A stretch of DNA of 64,000 bases from an uncultured Geobacter sp. (GCA_903902855.1 CAIUWK010000053.1:22412-86411), one strand, 5' to 3'. Numbered from the stretch's first letter, positions 51,815 to 61,946 are shown. Program-made: numbers and translations. Notes: a model not told the origin generated them from the letters alone.

Positions 51815-52891
51815 TCATCCCTGTAAAAATGCCTGCAGTTTTTCCTGGTTCACGGGCCAACCGATTTCGGTGACGGCGTCCATCATGGCCCGGATGTTGC
51901 CGAAGGGGGTCTCCGTGGGGAGGCTGCAGCCAGAGGCGACGATGTACCCTTTAGGAGAGTCCCATGCTTGGGCAATCCCGGCAAACACGGCCCGGCGAAC
52001 ATCTGCCGGGCTCCCCTGGAGCATGATCTCCGAAGGATGGACGTTCCCCATGATCCTGACTTGGTGGCCGACGGCCAGTTTCGCCTCGCTCAGGCTCGCC
52101 TCGTTGTCGATGCTGAGACAGTCAGCCCCGGTCTCAACCATCGCCTCCCAGATCCTGGCGCTCTTGCCGCAGATGTGCAGGGTGACGCTCTTCCCCCTGC
52201 CATGAAGGTAGTCGATGAGCCGTTTCAGATAGGGGAGAGAAAACTCCCGAAAGAGTCGGGGGCTGATGACGGTGGTGGATGACATGGGATCGGTAAGGCT
52301 GGGGGTGGCCCCGGTGGCGATGATCGCCTCACTGTAACGAAGGGCCGACTCCAGGGCGATCTCGCTGAGTTGATGCACCGCCTCCGGGTTTTTCAGGAGC
52401 AGTCGCACCAGCGTCTCGGCCCCCAGGAGAAACGAGGCTGTGGTAAAGGGACAGGTAACCGCCCCGGTCACCGGAACCTCGCTCCCCACTGCGTCAACCA
52501 CCCGCCGCATCGCCTCCAGGTGGGCCGGCAGGTTACCGTCGGTAAGGGGGTTCAGAGGAGTGAGTCGTCCGATAGCGTCAACCGACGTGATGGCCGGCGC
52601 CTCCAGGTAGGCGGTCTCATCCTCGGGATAGTGAACCGTTCCCCCCATGGCCTCGGCCATCTGATAAAGGTCGGTAAAAACTCGGATCACGTCGTAGCCG
52701 AAGGCCCGGTATGCGGCAATCTGGGCCTGAGCGATGAGCGCCCCATTGCCGCGAAAGTCGGAGACCCTGGCACCGATGAGTCGCGCCGCACTGTTGCCGA
52801 TGATGGGGACGCAGGGGAGCCGGTCAATGGCCTCCCCACGACCGTAGGCGGCAAACCGTTGAAGCGGGGTAAGGAAAGGTGAAACAGCCAT
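51815..52891 (-). CDS. UroD/MtaA-fold methyltransferase-type protein (copy 3)
   Basis: 358 residues from ATG at 52891 (GGAGG 9 bases upstream). A longer frame to 52948 would run back into the leader terminator and is rejected. Zn-ligand elements are TLHICGKSARIW and ASGCSLPTETP. It is closer to copy 1 than to copy 2 (shared IWE.M..(S/T)GA..LS.D pattern). It is the first gene of the corrinoid unit, directly behind leader element 4. Confidence 0.8.
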   Translation of the reverse strand: MAVSPFLTPLQRFAAYGRGEAIDRLPCVPIIGNSAARLIGARVSDFRGNGALIAQAQIAAYRAFGYDVIRVFTDLYQMAEAMGGTVHYPEDETAYLEAPAITSVDAIGRLTPLNPLTDGNLPAHLEAMRRVVDAVGSEVPVTGAVTCPFTTASFLLGAETLVRLLLKNPEAVHQLSEIALESALRYSEAIIATGATPSLTDPMSSTTVISPRLFREFSLPYLKRLIDYLHGRGKSVTLHICGKSARIWEAMVETGADCLSIDNEASLSEAKLAVGHQVRIMGNVHPSEIMLQGSPADVRRAVFAGIAQAWDSPKGYIVASGCSLPTETPFGNIRAMMDAVTEIGWPVNQEKLQAFLQG

Positions 52892-52918
52892 ACATTCGTT
52901 CCTCCGGCACGTTGAACG

Positions 52919-52973
52919 CAAAAAGGCCGGATGAACCCTAAGGTTCACCCGGCCTCCAGTTTGTCTGGTCAGC
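52919..52973 (-). promoter_or_regulatory. leader RNA element 4, before the corrinoid methyltransferase unit
   Basis: On the minus strand GCTGA-CCAG-ACAAA-CTGG-A-GGCC is followed by terminator GGCCGGGTGAACC..GGTTCATCCGGCC-TTTTT, ending 28 bases before the ATG. The 3' GGCC of the first hairpin is the 5' arm of the terminator. Confidence 0.85.
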
Positions 52974-52986
52974 AGGATACATTCTC

Positions 52987-53015
52987 AAATTAACAAACTT
53001 GTCTCCACCAGTCAA
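52987..53015 (-). promoter_or_regulatory. promoter of the corrinoid methyltransferase unit
   Basis: On the minus strand TTGACT (53015-53010), 17 bases, TAATTT (52992-52987). The leader hairpin begins about 15 bases downstream of the -10 box. Confidence 0.75.
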
Positions 53016-53159
53016 GACAATAATCTACATTATCCATTTATTTTATAGCATGAAATGCAGGTGATGTCGGCACCCTGGTGATATGAATCGCAACTGGCCG
53101 ATTTTACTCTGTAGTTAAAAGCCGAACAACAAGGTTCAGCCTGTTTCCCGGCGCAGGAG

Positions 53160-56100
53160 TTATAAGAGTACCCTCTCGATACCTCCGCTGGTGACGCGGA
53201 GCAGGTACTCCTCCAGCCAGTTCGCGCCGAGGAGCCGCCGAGCCAGCTCCACCACCAGATACTCCGCCCGGATGCCGGTCTCGGGCTCGAAACGGGCGAG
53301 TCCCTGGAGACATGAGGGACAACTGGTCAGCACCGTGAGGGGGCCTTCGCCGCTCTCCTGCCTCAGGCGGAGCGCTCCCGCGCTCAGCTCCTCTTCCTTG
53401 CGGAACCGGACCTGGGTTGAGATATCAGGGCGGGAGACCGCCAGGGTGCCGGACTCTCCGCAGCACCGCTCCGACAGTTGCACCGGTTGACCCATGAGCC
53501 GGGAGGCCACCGTGAGCGGTGCATAGCCCTTCATGGGGGTATGACAGGGGTCATGGTAGAGGTACGGCTTCGCGACAGGGAGTGGCGCCGAGAGCCCCTT
53601 TTCCATGAGGTATTCATGGATGTCCATTATTTTACAGCCCGGGAAGATCCGGTCGAATTCATAGGCCTGCAGCTGATCGAGGCAGGTGCCGCAGGAGACG
53701 AGTACCGTCTTGATTTCCAGGTAGTTGAGGGTGTTGGCCACCCGATGAAACAAGACCCGGTTGTCCGTGGTGATCCGGTGCCCGATGTCCCGGCGTCCGG
53801 CGGCGATCTGCGGATAGCCGCAACAGAGCTGTCCCGGTGGCAGGACCGTCTGTACTCCCGCATGCCGGAGGAGGGCCTGGCCGGCCAGGGCCACCTGAGA
53901 GAAGAGCCGCTCGGACCCGCACCCCGGGAAATAGAAAACCGCTTCCGCATCCTCGCTGCACCGGGCAGGGTCGCGAAGGATCGGGACATACCGCGGGTCT
54001 TCCAGCTCCAGGAGAACCCGGGAGGTGGCGGACGGCACGGGGTCGGGGAGAGGGCGGGCGACGGTGTGCAGCGCCCGTGCCGTGACGGAGGGTGCCCCCA
54101 CCGTGGCCGGCGGACGCCGGTTCAGGTCACGGGTCAGTCCCATGATCCGTGCGGCGGTGGTGGCCCGGCGCTGGGCCCGGTAGCCCCAATTGATGATGCC
54201 GCGTCTCATGATCCTGATGGCGCGCGGATCGGTGGCATTGAGGAAGGCCAGGGCCAAGGCCTTGCCCGGATTGGCGGCGGCCACCCCCTGCTCCCGGAGA
54301 TAGTTGCGCATGGCGATGGTGACGGTGCCGAAATCGATGTCCACCGGGCACGGTTTCTTGCATTTGTGGCAGACGGAGCAATGATCGGCAATGTCGGAGA
54401 ATTCGGCGAAATGCCGACGGCTGATGCCGCGGCGGGTCTGCTCTTCATAGAGGAGGGACTCCATGAGCAGCGACGTCCCGAGGATCTTGTTCCGGGGGCT
54501 GTAAGGGAGGTTGGCGCAGGGGACGTGGGTGGAGCAGACCGGCTTGCACTTGCCGCAGCGGAGGCACTCCTTGATGGAAGCGGCGATCTCCCCCACCTCG
54601 GACTGCTCCAGGATCAGGGATTCCGCCCCCAGGAGGCCGAAGGACGGGGTGTAGGCACGGGTAAGGTCGCCGCCTGACATCAGTTTTCCCTTGTTGAAGC
54701 GCCCCTCCGGATCGACTCGCTCCTTGTAGGCACGGAACGGGGCAAGCTCCTCCGGGGTGAGAAATTCAAGTTTGGTGATCCCGATGCCGTGCTCGCCGGA
54801 GATGACCCCATCCAGGGATCGAGCCAGCGCCATGATCCGGGTCACTGCAGCATTGGCGTCATGGAGCATCTCGTAGTTGTCGGAGTTCACCGGGATGTTG
54901 GTGTGGACGTTGCCGTCGCCGGCGTGCATGTGCAGCGCCACAAAAACCCGGCCCCGCAGGACGTCGGCGTGGATGGCCTCGAGCTGTTTCATCACGGGAT
55001 GAAAGGTTGCGCCGGCAAAGAGAGCGGCCAGCGGCGCCTGCAACTCCGTCTTCCAGGAGAGCCGCACCGAGTGGTCCTGGATACGATGAAAGAGCGTGAG
55101 GGGTACGCTCTGCGTGGTATCTCCCGGATCCTGTCCGGAGCGGTGGGTGATACCCAGTTCGGCATACCTGGTCTCGGCTTCGTCGAGAGGGAGGTCGAGA
55201 TGATCGAGCAGCCACTGCCAGCGGTCGTGTACGGCGGCTAGCGTATCCATGGCCCGCTGGCGGCGGTCGCCGATGAGCAGTTCCGCCTCCAGGGTGCTCT
55301 CCCCCTGGAACAGCGGCAGGGGGCCGGAGAGGAACCGGGTGAGTTCGTCCGCCAGCTTCAGCTTGTTCTTGATGGAGAGTTCGATGTTGATCCGCTCGAT
55401 GCCGTCGCAGTACTCTCCCATGCGGGGGAGCGGGATCACCACGTCCTCGTTGACCTTGAAGGCGTTGGTATGTTTGGAGATGGCCGCCGTGCGGGAACGG
55501 TCCAGCCAGAACGTCTTCCGCTGTTCCGGGGTGTCGGCGATGAACCCCTCGCCGTTTCTCAGCGATGCCATGCGCACCGTCTCGAGAGCGGCCGCCACCA
55601 CGGCGTCTTCCACGTCACCCACCAGATCACCGATGAGCACCATCTTCGGGCGACCCGTCCCCCTGCCGTTGCCTCCGGCCTTGGTGGCGTACCCCACCGC
55701 CCTGACGTAGCGCTCGTCCAGGTGCTCCAGACCGGCCAGAAACACTCCGGCGGCATGACCGGTTCCGCCGGGGGCGAAGTGTCGGGTGATCTCCACGATG
55801 GCGGGGACCGCCTCCCGGACCTGGCCGAAGAATTCCAGACAGACGGTGCGAACCACCGGCGGCATCCGGTGCAGGAGCCAGCGGGCTGCAACGACGATAC
55901 CGTCGGTCCCCTCCTTCTGCACGCCGGGGAGCCCTCCCAGGAACTTGTCGGTCACATCCTTGCCGAGACCGGGCTTGCGGAAGAGTTTACCGGGGAGCTC
56001 CAGGAACTCTTCGGCCGTCTGCTTCGTGCCGGCGCCGTCAAAGCGCCTCAGCCGGAAAGTGACGTTCTCCTGTTCGTGAATCTTGCCGAGGTTGTGGTTC

Positions 56101-57080
56101 AGCCGCTCCACCTCCAGCCAGGTTCCGTCAGGGGTCACCATCTTCCACCAGGTCAGGTTGTCCAGGGCCGTCCCCCAGAGCACGGCCTTCTTTCCCCCGG
56201 CATTCATGGCGATGTTGCCGCCGATACACGAGGCATCCGCCGAGGTGAGGTCCACGGCGAAGGCGAGACCGACAGCCTCGGCGGCCTCCATGACGCGCCG
56301 GGTGACGACCCCTGCCCCGGTGCGGATGGTGGCGCAGGGCTGGTTAAGACCGGGGAGGGTGATCTGCTCTATGTTCCCAAGAGAGGTGAGTTTTTCCGTG
56401 TTGATAACCGCCGAGAGGGGGGTGAGCGGCACGGCGCCGCCGGTATAGCCGGTCCCGGCCCCCCGCGGGATGATGCTGAGCCCCAGGGAGATGCAGGCGC
56501 GAACGACGGGGGCGATCTCCGCTTCCGTATCCGGTGAGATAACGACGAAAGGGTACTCGACCCGCCAGTCCGAGGCGTCGGTGACATGGCTGACCCGCGC
56601 TAGGCCGTCAAAGGCGACATTATCCGGCCGGGTGCAGCGCCCCAGCAGGTCGGCTGCGCGGCGACGCAGCTCCGTGGTCCGGTCGAACCGGCGGTTGAAT
56701 TCGTCAACGACCGCTTCTGTGGCGAGGATGAGGCGGCGGATCCGGTCGCTTCGGTCCACGCGACCGGGACCGCCCGCCTCTGCCGCGTCCAGGCGCTGCC
56801 GGCGCTTCTCTACCTCCGACAGCCGATGTTGCAGAGCCCCGATGAGGGCGGCCCGACGCCGGTAATCGATCAGGAGGTCATCTTCCAGGAAGGGATTGCG
56901 CTGTACCACCCAGATGTCCCCGAGGACCTCGTAGAGCATGCGGGGGGAACGTCCGGCGATGTTGTCTTCTCGCAAAGTGGCCAGGAGGGTCCACATGTCA
57001 GTGCCAAGCAGGCGAATGACGATCTCTTGATCGGCGAGGGAGGTATAGTTATAGGGGATTTCACGCAGTCGCTCAGTCAT
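53160..57080 (-). CDS. giant FAD-linked oxidase/ferredoxin/CCG-domain oxidoreductase (DUF3683 type)
   Basis: 1306 residues from ATG at 57080 (GAGGGAG 6 bases upstream; a GTG 39 bases earlier lacks a ribosome site). Order: N-terminal [20 protein letters not shown] region; VAO-type FAD domain with [15 protein letters not shown] and [15 protein letters not shown]-terminal cap with [14 protein letters not shown] and GEHGIGITK; ferredoxin pair [11 protein letters not shown] and [11 protein letters not shown] (about 850-920); and CCG domains ([23 protein letters not shown]). It resembles a GlcD-GlcF fusion and probably oxidises a 2-hydroxyacid. The substrate is unknown. It is a separate unit from the leader-controlled genes. 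Confidence 0.85.
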   Translation of the reverse strand: MTERLREIPYNYTSLADQEIVIRLLGTDMWTLLATLREDNIAGRSPRMLYEVLGDIWVVQRNPFLEDDLLIDYRRRAALIGALQHRLSEVEKRRQRLDAAEAGGPGRVDRSDRIRRLILATEAVVDEFNRRFDRTTELRRRAADLLGRCTRPDNVAFDGLARVSHVTDASDWRVEYPFVVISPDTEAEIAPVVRACISLGLSIIPRGAGTGYTGGAVPLTPLSAVINTEKLTSLGNIEQITLPGLNQPCATIRTGAGVVTRRVMEAAEAVGLAFAVDLTSADASCIGGNIAMNAGGKKAVLWGTALDNLTWWKMVTPDGTWLEVERLNHNLGKIHEQENVTFRLRRFDGAGTKQTAEEFLELPGKLFRKPGLGKDVTDKFLGGLPGVQKEGTDGIVVAARWLLHRMPPVVRTVCLEFFGQVREAVPAIVEITRHFAPGGTGHAAGVFLAGLEHLDERYVRAVGYATKAGGNGRGTGRPKMVLIGDLVGDVEDAVVAAALETVRMASLRNGEGFIADTPEQRKTFWLDRSRTAAISKHTNAFKVNEDVVIPLPRMGEYCDGIERINIELSIKNKLKLADELTRFLSGPLPLFQGESTLEAELLIGDRRQRAMDTLAAVHDRWQWLLDHLDLPLDEAETRYAELGITHRSGQDPGDTTQSVPLTLFHRIQDHSVRLSWKTELQAPLAALFAGATFHPVMKQLEAIHADVLRGRVFVALHMHAGDGNVHTNIPVNSDNYEMLHDANAAVTRIMALARSLDGVISGEHGIGITKLEFLTPEELAPFRAYKERVDPEGRFNKGKLMSGGDLTRAYTPSFGLLGAESLILEQSEVGEIAASIKECLRCGKCKPVCSTHVPCANLPYSPRNKILGTSLLMESLLYEEQTRRGISRRHFAEFSDIADHCSVCHKCKKPCPVDIDFGTVTIAMRNYLREQGVAAANPGKALALAFLNATDPRAIRIMRRGIINWGYRAQRRATTAARIMGLTRDLNRRPPATVGAPSVTARALHTVARPLPDPVPSATSRVLLELEDPRYVPILRDPARCSEDAEAVFYFPGCGSERLFSQVALAGQALLRHAGVQTVLPPGQLCCGYPQIAAGRRDIGHRITTDNRVLFHRVANTLNYLEIKTVLVSCGTCLDQLQAYEFDRIFPGCKIMDIHEYLMEKGLSAPLPVAKPYLYHDPCHTPMKGYAPLTVASRLMGQPVQLSERCCGESGTLAVSRPDISTQVRFRKEEELSAGALRLRQESGEGPLTVLTSCPSCLQGLARFEPETGIRAEYLVVELARRLLGANWLEEYLLRVTSGGIERVLL

Positions 57081-57143
57081 GGCCGACTCCCTCGGTGCCC
57101 TGTCGGGCGGATTTGACACTCCGGGTTAATCTGCGCTCTGTCG

Positions 57144-57386
57144 TCACGGGAGATGCAGTTCCAGTGCCCGTGCCAGCTGGTCAGGACAGGAGGTCTCGCC
57201 TTGGCAGGGAATCCCCTTGAGGCGCTGTATCACTTCGGCCACCTGCATCCCCCTGACCAGAGAGGCGATCGCCTGCGTATTGCCGGGGCAGCCGTCAATG
57301 AAATCCGCTTGTTTCACAATGCCGTCCACGACATCTATGTCGATGCGGGTGGCACAGGAACCCTCCGTACTGTAGCTGATTCGCAT
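57144..57386 (-). CDS. TSCPD-domain protein
   Basis: 80 residues from ATG at 57386 (AGGAG 6 bases upstream). Conserved Cys lie in GSCATRI, DGCPGN and IPCQGETSCPDQLA, the last giving the family its name. TSCPD domains occur at the C-terminus of adenosylcobalamin-dependent ribonucleotide reductases and as stand-alone proteins of unknown role, likely binding metal. The gene lies directly upstream of the large oxidoreductase. Confidence 0.85.
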   Translation of the reverse strand: MRISYSTEGSCATRIDIDVVDGIVKQADFIDGCPGNTQAIASLVRGMQVAEVIQRLKGIPCQGETSCPDQLARALELHLP

Positions 57387-57676
57387 GGGTATCTCCTGGG
57401 GGAGTTGAGTTTCCAGAGCGGACTTGCTTACCATAAATTCCATAAACTTAATAGTCAAAAATCATAGGGGATGCAGAACTCTTTTCGCTGGTTTCTGGCA
57501 GCAAGAGGCGCCCATCCATGCCGGGTGCAGAGACGATCAACATTATCGCGGTTAACTCATGGAAATTCAAAAAATCAGAAAAGTAACCTGCGCCGATTCT
57601 TCCCTCACCTCTTCCTGCCGTGCGCCGAAACAATGGGGCGATTGCCGCGCCAAACGCCTGTTGCAAGGTCCCTCAT

Positions 57677-58864
57677 CTACTCCATTTCAACGGCAGTAAG
57701 AAGAGCATCGGTCGGTGTTTCATCCACTGCTGTCAGCGGAATGCGGATAAACTGGGCTGCTGCCAGCGATACCCCCCCCAGCAGCGCCCCCCCGATGAAT
57801 GGAATGCGATAATCTATCATCCAGAGGTATCCGCCCAAGGCCGGCAGAAAGACGGCGGCTATATGGTTAATGGTGACCCCCATGGCCATGGAGGAAGCGG
57901 TATCCTGCGGGTCGCCGATCTTCTGGAAGTAGGTCCTGATCGCAACTGAGAAGTTGAAGAGCAGTGCGTCGACAATATACATGAATGAGACCAGCAGTTT
58001 CGATGAAGTAAAGGCGTAGGCCATGAAGACCAGGATCACTCCGGCATACTCGATGGAACAAATCCGGCGCTCACCGAACCTGACGATGGCCCGCCCGATG
58101 AGCGGATTCATAAGGTAGGCGATCACATTGTTGAGGATGAACAGAAGCGTCATCTCCCGCACTGAAAAATGAAACATCTTTACCAGCAGGAAGATGGAAA
58201 AGACCACGAAAATCTGTCGCCGGGCGCCGGACATGAACGTGAGGAAATAGAAGAGCGAGTATTTTCTGCGCAGCACCATCTTCTGCCGCTGCACAGGGAC
58301 ATCGGCATGGGTCGGGTCCTGGGACAACGCCCAGAGTCCGGCGCCAAGCACAACTATCCCGATTACCAGAAATATTCCCCGGTAATCGAGCAGCAAGCCC
58401 AGCAGCCAAATGAGGACCCCCGATGCGATGCTGGAGACCGCAGCCAGGCTCCTCAGTCTTCCGAAGACCAGCGGCGACACTCCTGAGGAAAAGTACTGGA
58501 GGGTCAAGGACTGATTGGTCGTCTCGAAATAGTGGAAGCCGAAACTCATGACAAGGGTGGTTATTGCCAGGCCGATATAGGACGGGAAGAGTCCGGTGAG
58601 CGCCGTGCCGAGCCCGAGCAAGGCGATGGAGAGTGCCGAAAGCCGGTGTTCTTTCAGTACCAACAACAAGAACAGCGCAAGGATTGAGAGCAACCCCGGA
58701 ACTTCCCGGATAGACTGGATAATTCCAACCCCGCTGCCGTCGAGGCCGACAACCTCCACCGCGTAATTGTTGAAGAGTATGGAATATCCCTGCAGACCGA
58801 TCATGGACGAGGCGGTCATGACGGCGAGGAAACGGAACATCGGTTTTTGTTCAGCAGCGATCAT
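57677..58864 (-). CDS. MFS-type transporter
   Basis: 395 residues from ATG at 58864 (GGAGG upstream). About 12 membrane helices are predicted from hydrophobicity, with typical small-residue-rich helices (LGLGTALTGLFPSYIGLAI) and a central cytoplasmic loop with QRQKMVLRRKY. It probably exports or imports a small solute by a gradient. No substrate can be assigned and no operon partner is adjacent. Confidence 0.75.
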   Translation of the reverse strand: MIAAEQKPMFRFLAVMTASSMIGLQGYSILFNNYAVEVVGLDGSGVGIIQSIREVPGLLSILALFLLLVLKEHRLSALSIALLGLGTALTGLFPSYIGLAITTLVMSFGFHYFETTNQSLTLQYFSSGVSPLVFGRLRSLAAVSSIASGVLIWLLGLLLDYRGIFLVIGIVVLGAGLWALSQDPTHADVPVQRQKMVLRRKYSLFYFLTFMSGARRQIFVVFSIFLLVKMFHFSVREMTLLFILNNVIAYLMNPLIGRAIVRFGERRICSIEYAGVILVFMAYAFTSSKLLVSFMYIVDALLFNFSVAIRTYFQKIGDPQDTASSMAMGVTINHIAAVFLPALGGYLWMIDYRIPFIGGALLGGVSLAAAQFIRIPLTAVDETPTDALLTAVEME

Positions 58865-59031
58865 CGAACTCTCCTCCGGCTTTTTCCAGCATAACACTTG
58901 AACGATACAACGATTGGAAGAAAAGATCGGGACAGGGGGTCTCGATAAAACCCTAATTTTTGTCAGTTCCTGATTTTCGATAATGATGCAGCTCCTCGTG
59001 TGCCGCCAACAACTCAGCCAGCAACTTCTCC

Positions 59032-60507
59032 TCATTCAGAACCAGCGTTGATATTACTTTCGGATGGAAACAGTTGAGGTAGATCGATACAAATTATTCC
59101 CTCTTTTTCCATCAGTTTTTTTGTTTTTTGAGTAAGTGGTTCGTTAGCTATCAGTGCGTAGTATTCCTTCCGAACTTCCTTGCCCCACCGGACTTTTTTG
59201 CCTTTGGCCTTGAACAAGTCGGCGTCATGAGCTGTAAACTGATTACCATTGAGCTTACATTCGGCAAAGAAAATATTTTCCTGATCCATGGCAACAATAT
59301 CGATTTCAACCTTGCCGGTTCTATCCCAATAATTGCCTATGCGGTCAAAGTTGAACGGTACCAGAGACCCGTCATTACGCTCAATGAGTATTTCGCGCAT
59401 CATTTTTTCAAAATTCAGACCCATGAAGGTCGGCAGATCACTCTCAATTTTACCGGATAATCGAATATCCTCACCAAGCGCCACAAGGCTTTGATTTTTA
59501 TGGACGTATCTGAACCAGAATTTTAACAATGGATCTGCAATGTAATACCGCCCATTCTTATGTTCACCAGCGGTGACATTGACGGGCAACCTTCGCTCAA
59601 GCACCTCGTAGTACGAGACAAGTTCGTCGAGATACTTACTGATGCTGTTGACGCCAATACCGGTCTTGTCGGCAATTTGGGACATCTGGGTAATACCGCA
59701 TGCAACGGCTTGCATGATTGAAAAATAGAGATGGTAATTTTTCCCGAATTCTTCGATCAGCAGTTCACGGCCTTCGTTTTGGAGCATGGCATCAGTTTCA
59801 CAAAAGAGGATCTTGATAATATCCTGCCTTTTTTTACGGAACAAATTCATCCGGAATATCATTGAGTAGTACTTGGGGACGCCTCCAAAAAGCGAGTAGT
59901 AGAAAATGAGTTGTTTGGCGCTATCAACCTGGTTGTCATCGAGGATTTCGACGAGAACATTTACTGAAAGCGGTTTTAATGCAATTTTCGCGGTAGCCCT
60001 GCCAAACAGAGGTTCTTTGTTTCCTTCGAAGATATCGCGCATGAGGGTTTGGACAGACCCGATGCAGATAAGTGCTCCCTTGCATTTGTCCTGATACTGA
60101 TCCCAAAGTTTTTGCAGAACCGAAAAAGTGCTGTCATCAACCTGCTGAAAATTTTGAAACTCATCAAGAACTACGCACAAAGGAGTTTTTCGCATTTCTT
60201 CAAAAAGTATCGTGAAGAGGGCGTCCAAACTGCTGATAGTAACAGAATTTAGAAGGGGAATTCGTTCCGATAACAGTTCTGTAAATTCTGCAAGCAGGAG
60301 ATGTAGTTTCTTTTTTGAGACGAAGAGGTAAATGAAATCGGCCCGTTCTGTGGAAAAATGTTTGATTAGGGCGGTCTTGCCGATTCTTCGTCGCCCACTG
60401 ATGACTACAAAATGGGCTTGATTCTCCCCCTCCGAAATGATCGATTGCAGACGACTTAGTTCTCTGTCTCGATTGTAGAATTTCACAATTTTCATCCTAT
60501 AGTTCAA
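59032..60507 (-). CDS. AAA ATPase with DUF234/PD-(D/E)XK-like C-terminus
   Basis: 491 residues. Walker A SGRRRIGKTAL, Walker B CVVLDEFQNF, a winged-helix segment around MSQIADKTGIGVNSISKYLDEL, and a C-terminal nuclease-like core EIDIVAMDQENIFFAECKL. This is the archaeal-type ATPase/DUF234 family common on mobile or defence-like islands; its function is unknown. Base composition is visibly more AT-rich than the neighbours, suggesting acquisition by transfer. The start may be Met1 or Met5. Confidence 0.8.
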   Translation of the reverse strand: MNYRMKIVKFYNRDRELSRLQSIISEGENQAHFVVISGRRRIGKTALIKHFSTERADFIYLFVSKKKLHLLLAEFTELLSERIPLLNSVTISSLDALFTILFEEMRKTPLCVVLDEFQNFQQVDDSTFSVLQKLWDQYQDKCKGALICIGSVQTLMRDIFEGNKEPLFGRATAKIALKPLSVNVLVEILDDNQVDSAKQLIFYYSLFGGVPKYYSMIFRMNLFRKKRQDIIKILFCETDAMLQNEGRELLIEEFGKNYHLYFSIMQAVACGITQMSQIADKTGIGVNSISKYLDELVSYYEVLERRLPVNVTAGEHKNGRYYIADPLLKFWFRYVHKNQSLVALGEDIRLSGKIESDLPTFMGLNFEKMMREILIERNDGSLVPFNFDRIGNYWDRTGKVEIDIVAMDQENIFFAECKLNGNQFTAHDADLFKAKGKKVRWGKEVRKEYYALIANEPLTQKTKKLMEKEGIICIDLPQLFPSESNINAGSE

Positions 60508-60590
60508 AATGGTATGATACCTTGTTGCACCATAAGCCTAATCCTGGTTACTGTTGATTGCAATGATATTTTTTTCCTGATTGCTACTAA

Positions 60591-60914
60591 TCTACGGCTA
60601 TCACCGCCAGGATTGCCGACAAGCTGTCCATTACCAGAAATGAGTCAGCGGAACTAACGGATCAGCTGTTCGAACTGATCAAGCAGGTCATCGTGGAGGA
60701 GGGGAAACTGAAGATCGCCGGGTTCGGCAACTTCGAGGTGAAAAGCAAGAAGGATCGCGGGGGACGCAATCCGCAAACAGGTGAAGAGATGACCATCACC
60801 GCCCGCAGTATCCTGTCGTACCACCCCAGCGTGATTTTGAAAAAGTTGCACAGTTGTCGGCAGAGACAAACCGGGCCACTGCCTGATAATACTCGGCTTC
60901 ATTGGCCGTCATGA
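60591..60914 (+). pseudogene. IHF/HU-family DNA-binding protein, start lost
   Basis: The frame open from 60591 reads ARIADKLSITRNESAELTDQ, then IAGFGNFEVKSKKDRGGRNPQTGEEMTITARSILSYHP, a clear IHF-alpha/HU sequence including the DNA-binding arm (GRNPxTGE). The normal N-terminal Met and first residues are missing: an in-frame stop lies at 60588 and no start codon precedes the homology. The C-terminus runs into the hydrolase fragment. A GTG at 60693 would give only the C-terminal half. Confidence 0.7.
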
Positions 60915-61079
60915 TGGTGTTCTGAATCAGCTTCTCTTTATAGCCACCTGCCCACCCGTAGAGCCGTTCGGCATGAGAGACCTGGACCAGGTCGTCATGA
61001 CGGGTATGGAGAATCAAGGTCAGTATCCTGCCCAACGGGTCCGCCAGGCCACTCTCGATGATGAGTCCCGCCGCATATT
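60796..61079 (-). pseudogene. alpha/beta-hydrolase fragment with internal deletion
   Basis: The minus-strand frame reads AAGLIIESGLADPL, LTLILHTRHDDLVQVSHAERLYGWAGG and NEAEYYQAVARFVS, matching the nucleophile-elbow-after, Asp-loop and C-terminal parts of serine aminopeptidase-type hydrolases. The stretch between the first two is too short, and the N-terminus with the Ser nucleophile is absent. It overlaps the IHF remnant tail to tail. Confidence 0.55.
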
Positions 61080-61482
61080 ATTTCAAATCCGCAAGCGGGT
61101 CTTCCCCTGTCTGCCAACTTGCAAGGTATTTCTCGAAAAGGTGAAAGTCCTCGCCCTTATGCTCTGTGAGCGTGACATACATATTCGTAAGCGGGATGTT
61201 AAACGATTTGTTGATAAGTCCCATGAACCCCAGGGTGAGGGTTCTGCGTTTCTCCATCGTTCGCCCTTCCCGGATATCCGCATTGACAACAGCAACTCCC
61301 TGTTCAGGCTCCTTAACCCGCCCGATGGACAGATTGTAGGTGCCGAATTCCCGGATTGAAATGCTGATATGGTCGGTGCCGGTATCCATAACCTCCGAGA
61401 AAAGCGTGCGGACCTCTTCGGCAAAAGTCTGTTTTTGGCTGTCCGTCAAGTTCCGGTTAAACTCGAACTGTAAGTGCGGCAT
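61078..61482 (-). CDS. tautomerase-superfamily protein
   Basis: 134 residues. The second residue is Pro (MPHLQFEFN), the catalytic base of the 4-oxalocrotonate tautomerase/CHMI/MIF superfamily. The length and the helix FAEEVRTLFSEVMDTGTDHISISIREF fit a CHMI- or MIF-like subunit. The reaction is probably keto-enol isomerisation, with unknown substrate. GGGAGG lies 7 bases before the ATG. It overlaps the hydrolase remnant by 2 bases and seems intact. Confidence 0.75.
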   Translation of the reverse strand: MPHLQFEFNRNLTDSQKQTFAEEVRTLFSEVMDTGTDHISISIREFGTYNLSIGRVKEPEQGVAVVNADIREGRTMEKRRTLTLGFMGLINKSFNIPLTNMYVTLTEHKGEDFHLFEKYLASWQTGEDPLADLK

Positions 61483-61539
61483 AAAACCTCCCTGCTGTGG
61501 TGTGCGCTAATTTACGAGATCGACGCCGGCGGATTCGAA

Positions 61540-61845
61540 TTATTCCCTGATGAAATCGTATTTCCCGATCCCTTGGACCAAGAGATATACCGACCTGCCA
61601 TCGTGGATGTTTACCACTCGGTGAACCTGCGGCGGTTTGACCTCCGCCGTCCGGCCTGGGTGTAACGTGAAGTTCGCGTCAGGAGTTTGGGTTTCTACCC
61701 GGAGCACCCCTGTCAGACAGACAAAGTAATCCGCGACCTCCGAATGATGGTGCCATTCGGTAGAGGCATCCACCTCAAGCACCATTTCCCTCACCAAGGC
61801 ATTTTCAGTTCTGACTATCTCTCTATTTTTAAGGATTGAACGCAT
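61540..61845 (-). CDS. small cupin-fold protein
   Basis: 101 residues. Cupin motif 1 is WHHHSEVADYFVCLTGVLRV, with two or three metal-binding His and a carboxylate; motif 2 is HPGRTAEVKPPQVHRVVN. A single small beta barrel that may bind a divalent metal; function not known. No Shine-Dalgarno site is obvious before the ATG. Confidence 0.75.
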   Translation of the reverse strand: MRSILKNREIVRTENALVREMVLEVDASTEWHHHSEVADYFVCLTGVLRVETQTPDANFTLHPGRTAEVKPPQVHRVVNIHDGRSVYLLVQGIGKYDFIRE

Positions 61846-61946
61846 TGGGATTATTTATTAGTCTGTCAGCCTTTTTCTTCTTAATTTTTTTCATACGGCG
61901 TCATTCCTTTCCTACCAATATATTTCAACGGTCATTGCCATGTCCG

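Noticed and set aside
47279..52891. Heme-pathway uroporphyrinogen decarboxylase (hemE) for the three UroD-fold genes
   Set aside because: Three divergent copies with His-x-Cys...Cys Zn-site patterns and a RamA-like partner fit corrinoid methyltransferases instead.
33546..52973. Reading the four GGCC hairpins as plus-strand terminators
   Set aside because: No T-run follows them on the plus strand, whereas every copy has one on the minus strand, in line with gene direction.
33546..52973. Assigning the leader as a standard ANTAR (GnfR) target
   Set aside because: ANTAR sites as I know them have two hexaloop hairpins with conserved A1 and G4; here there is a single pentaloop AnnAA hairpin.
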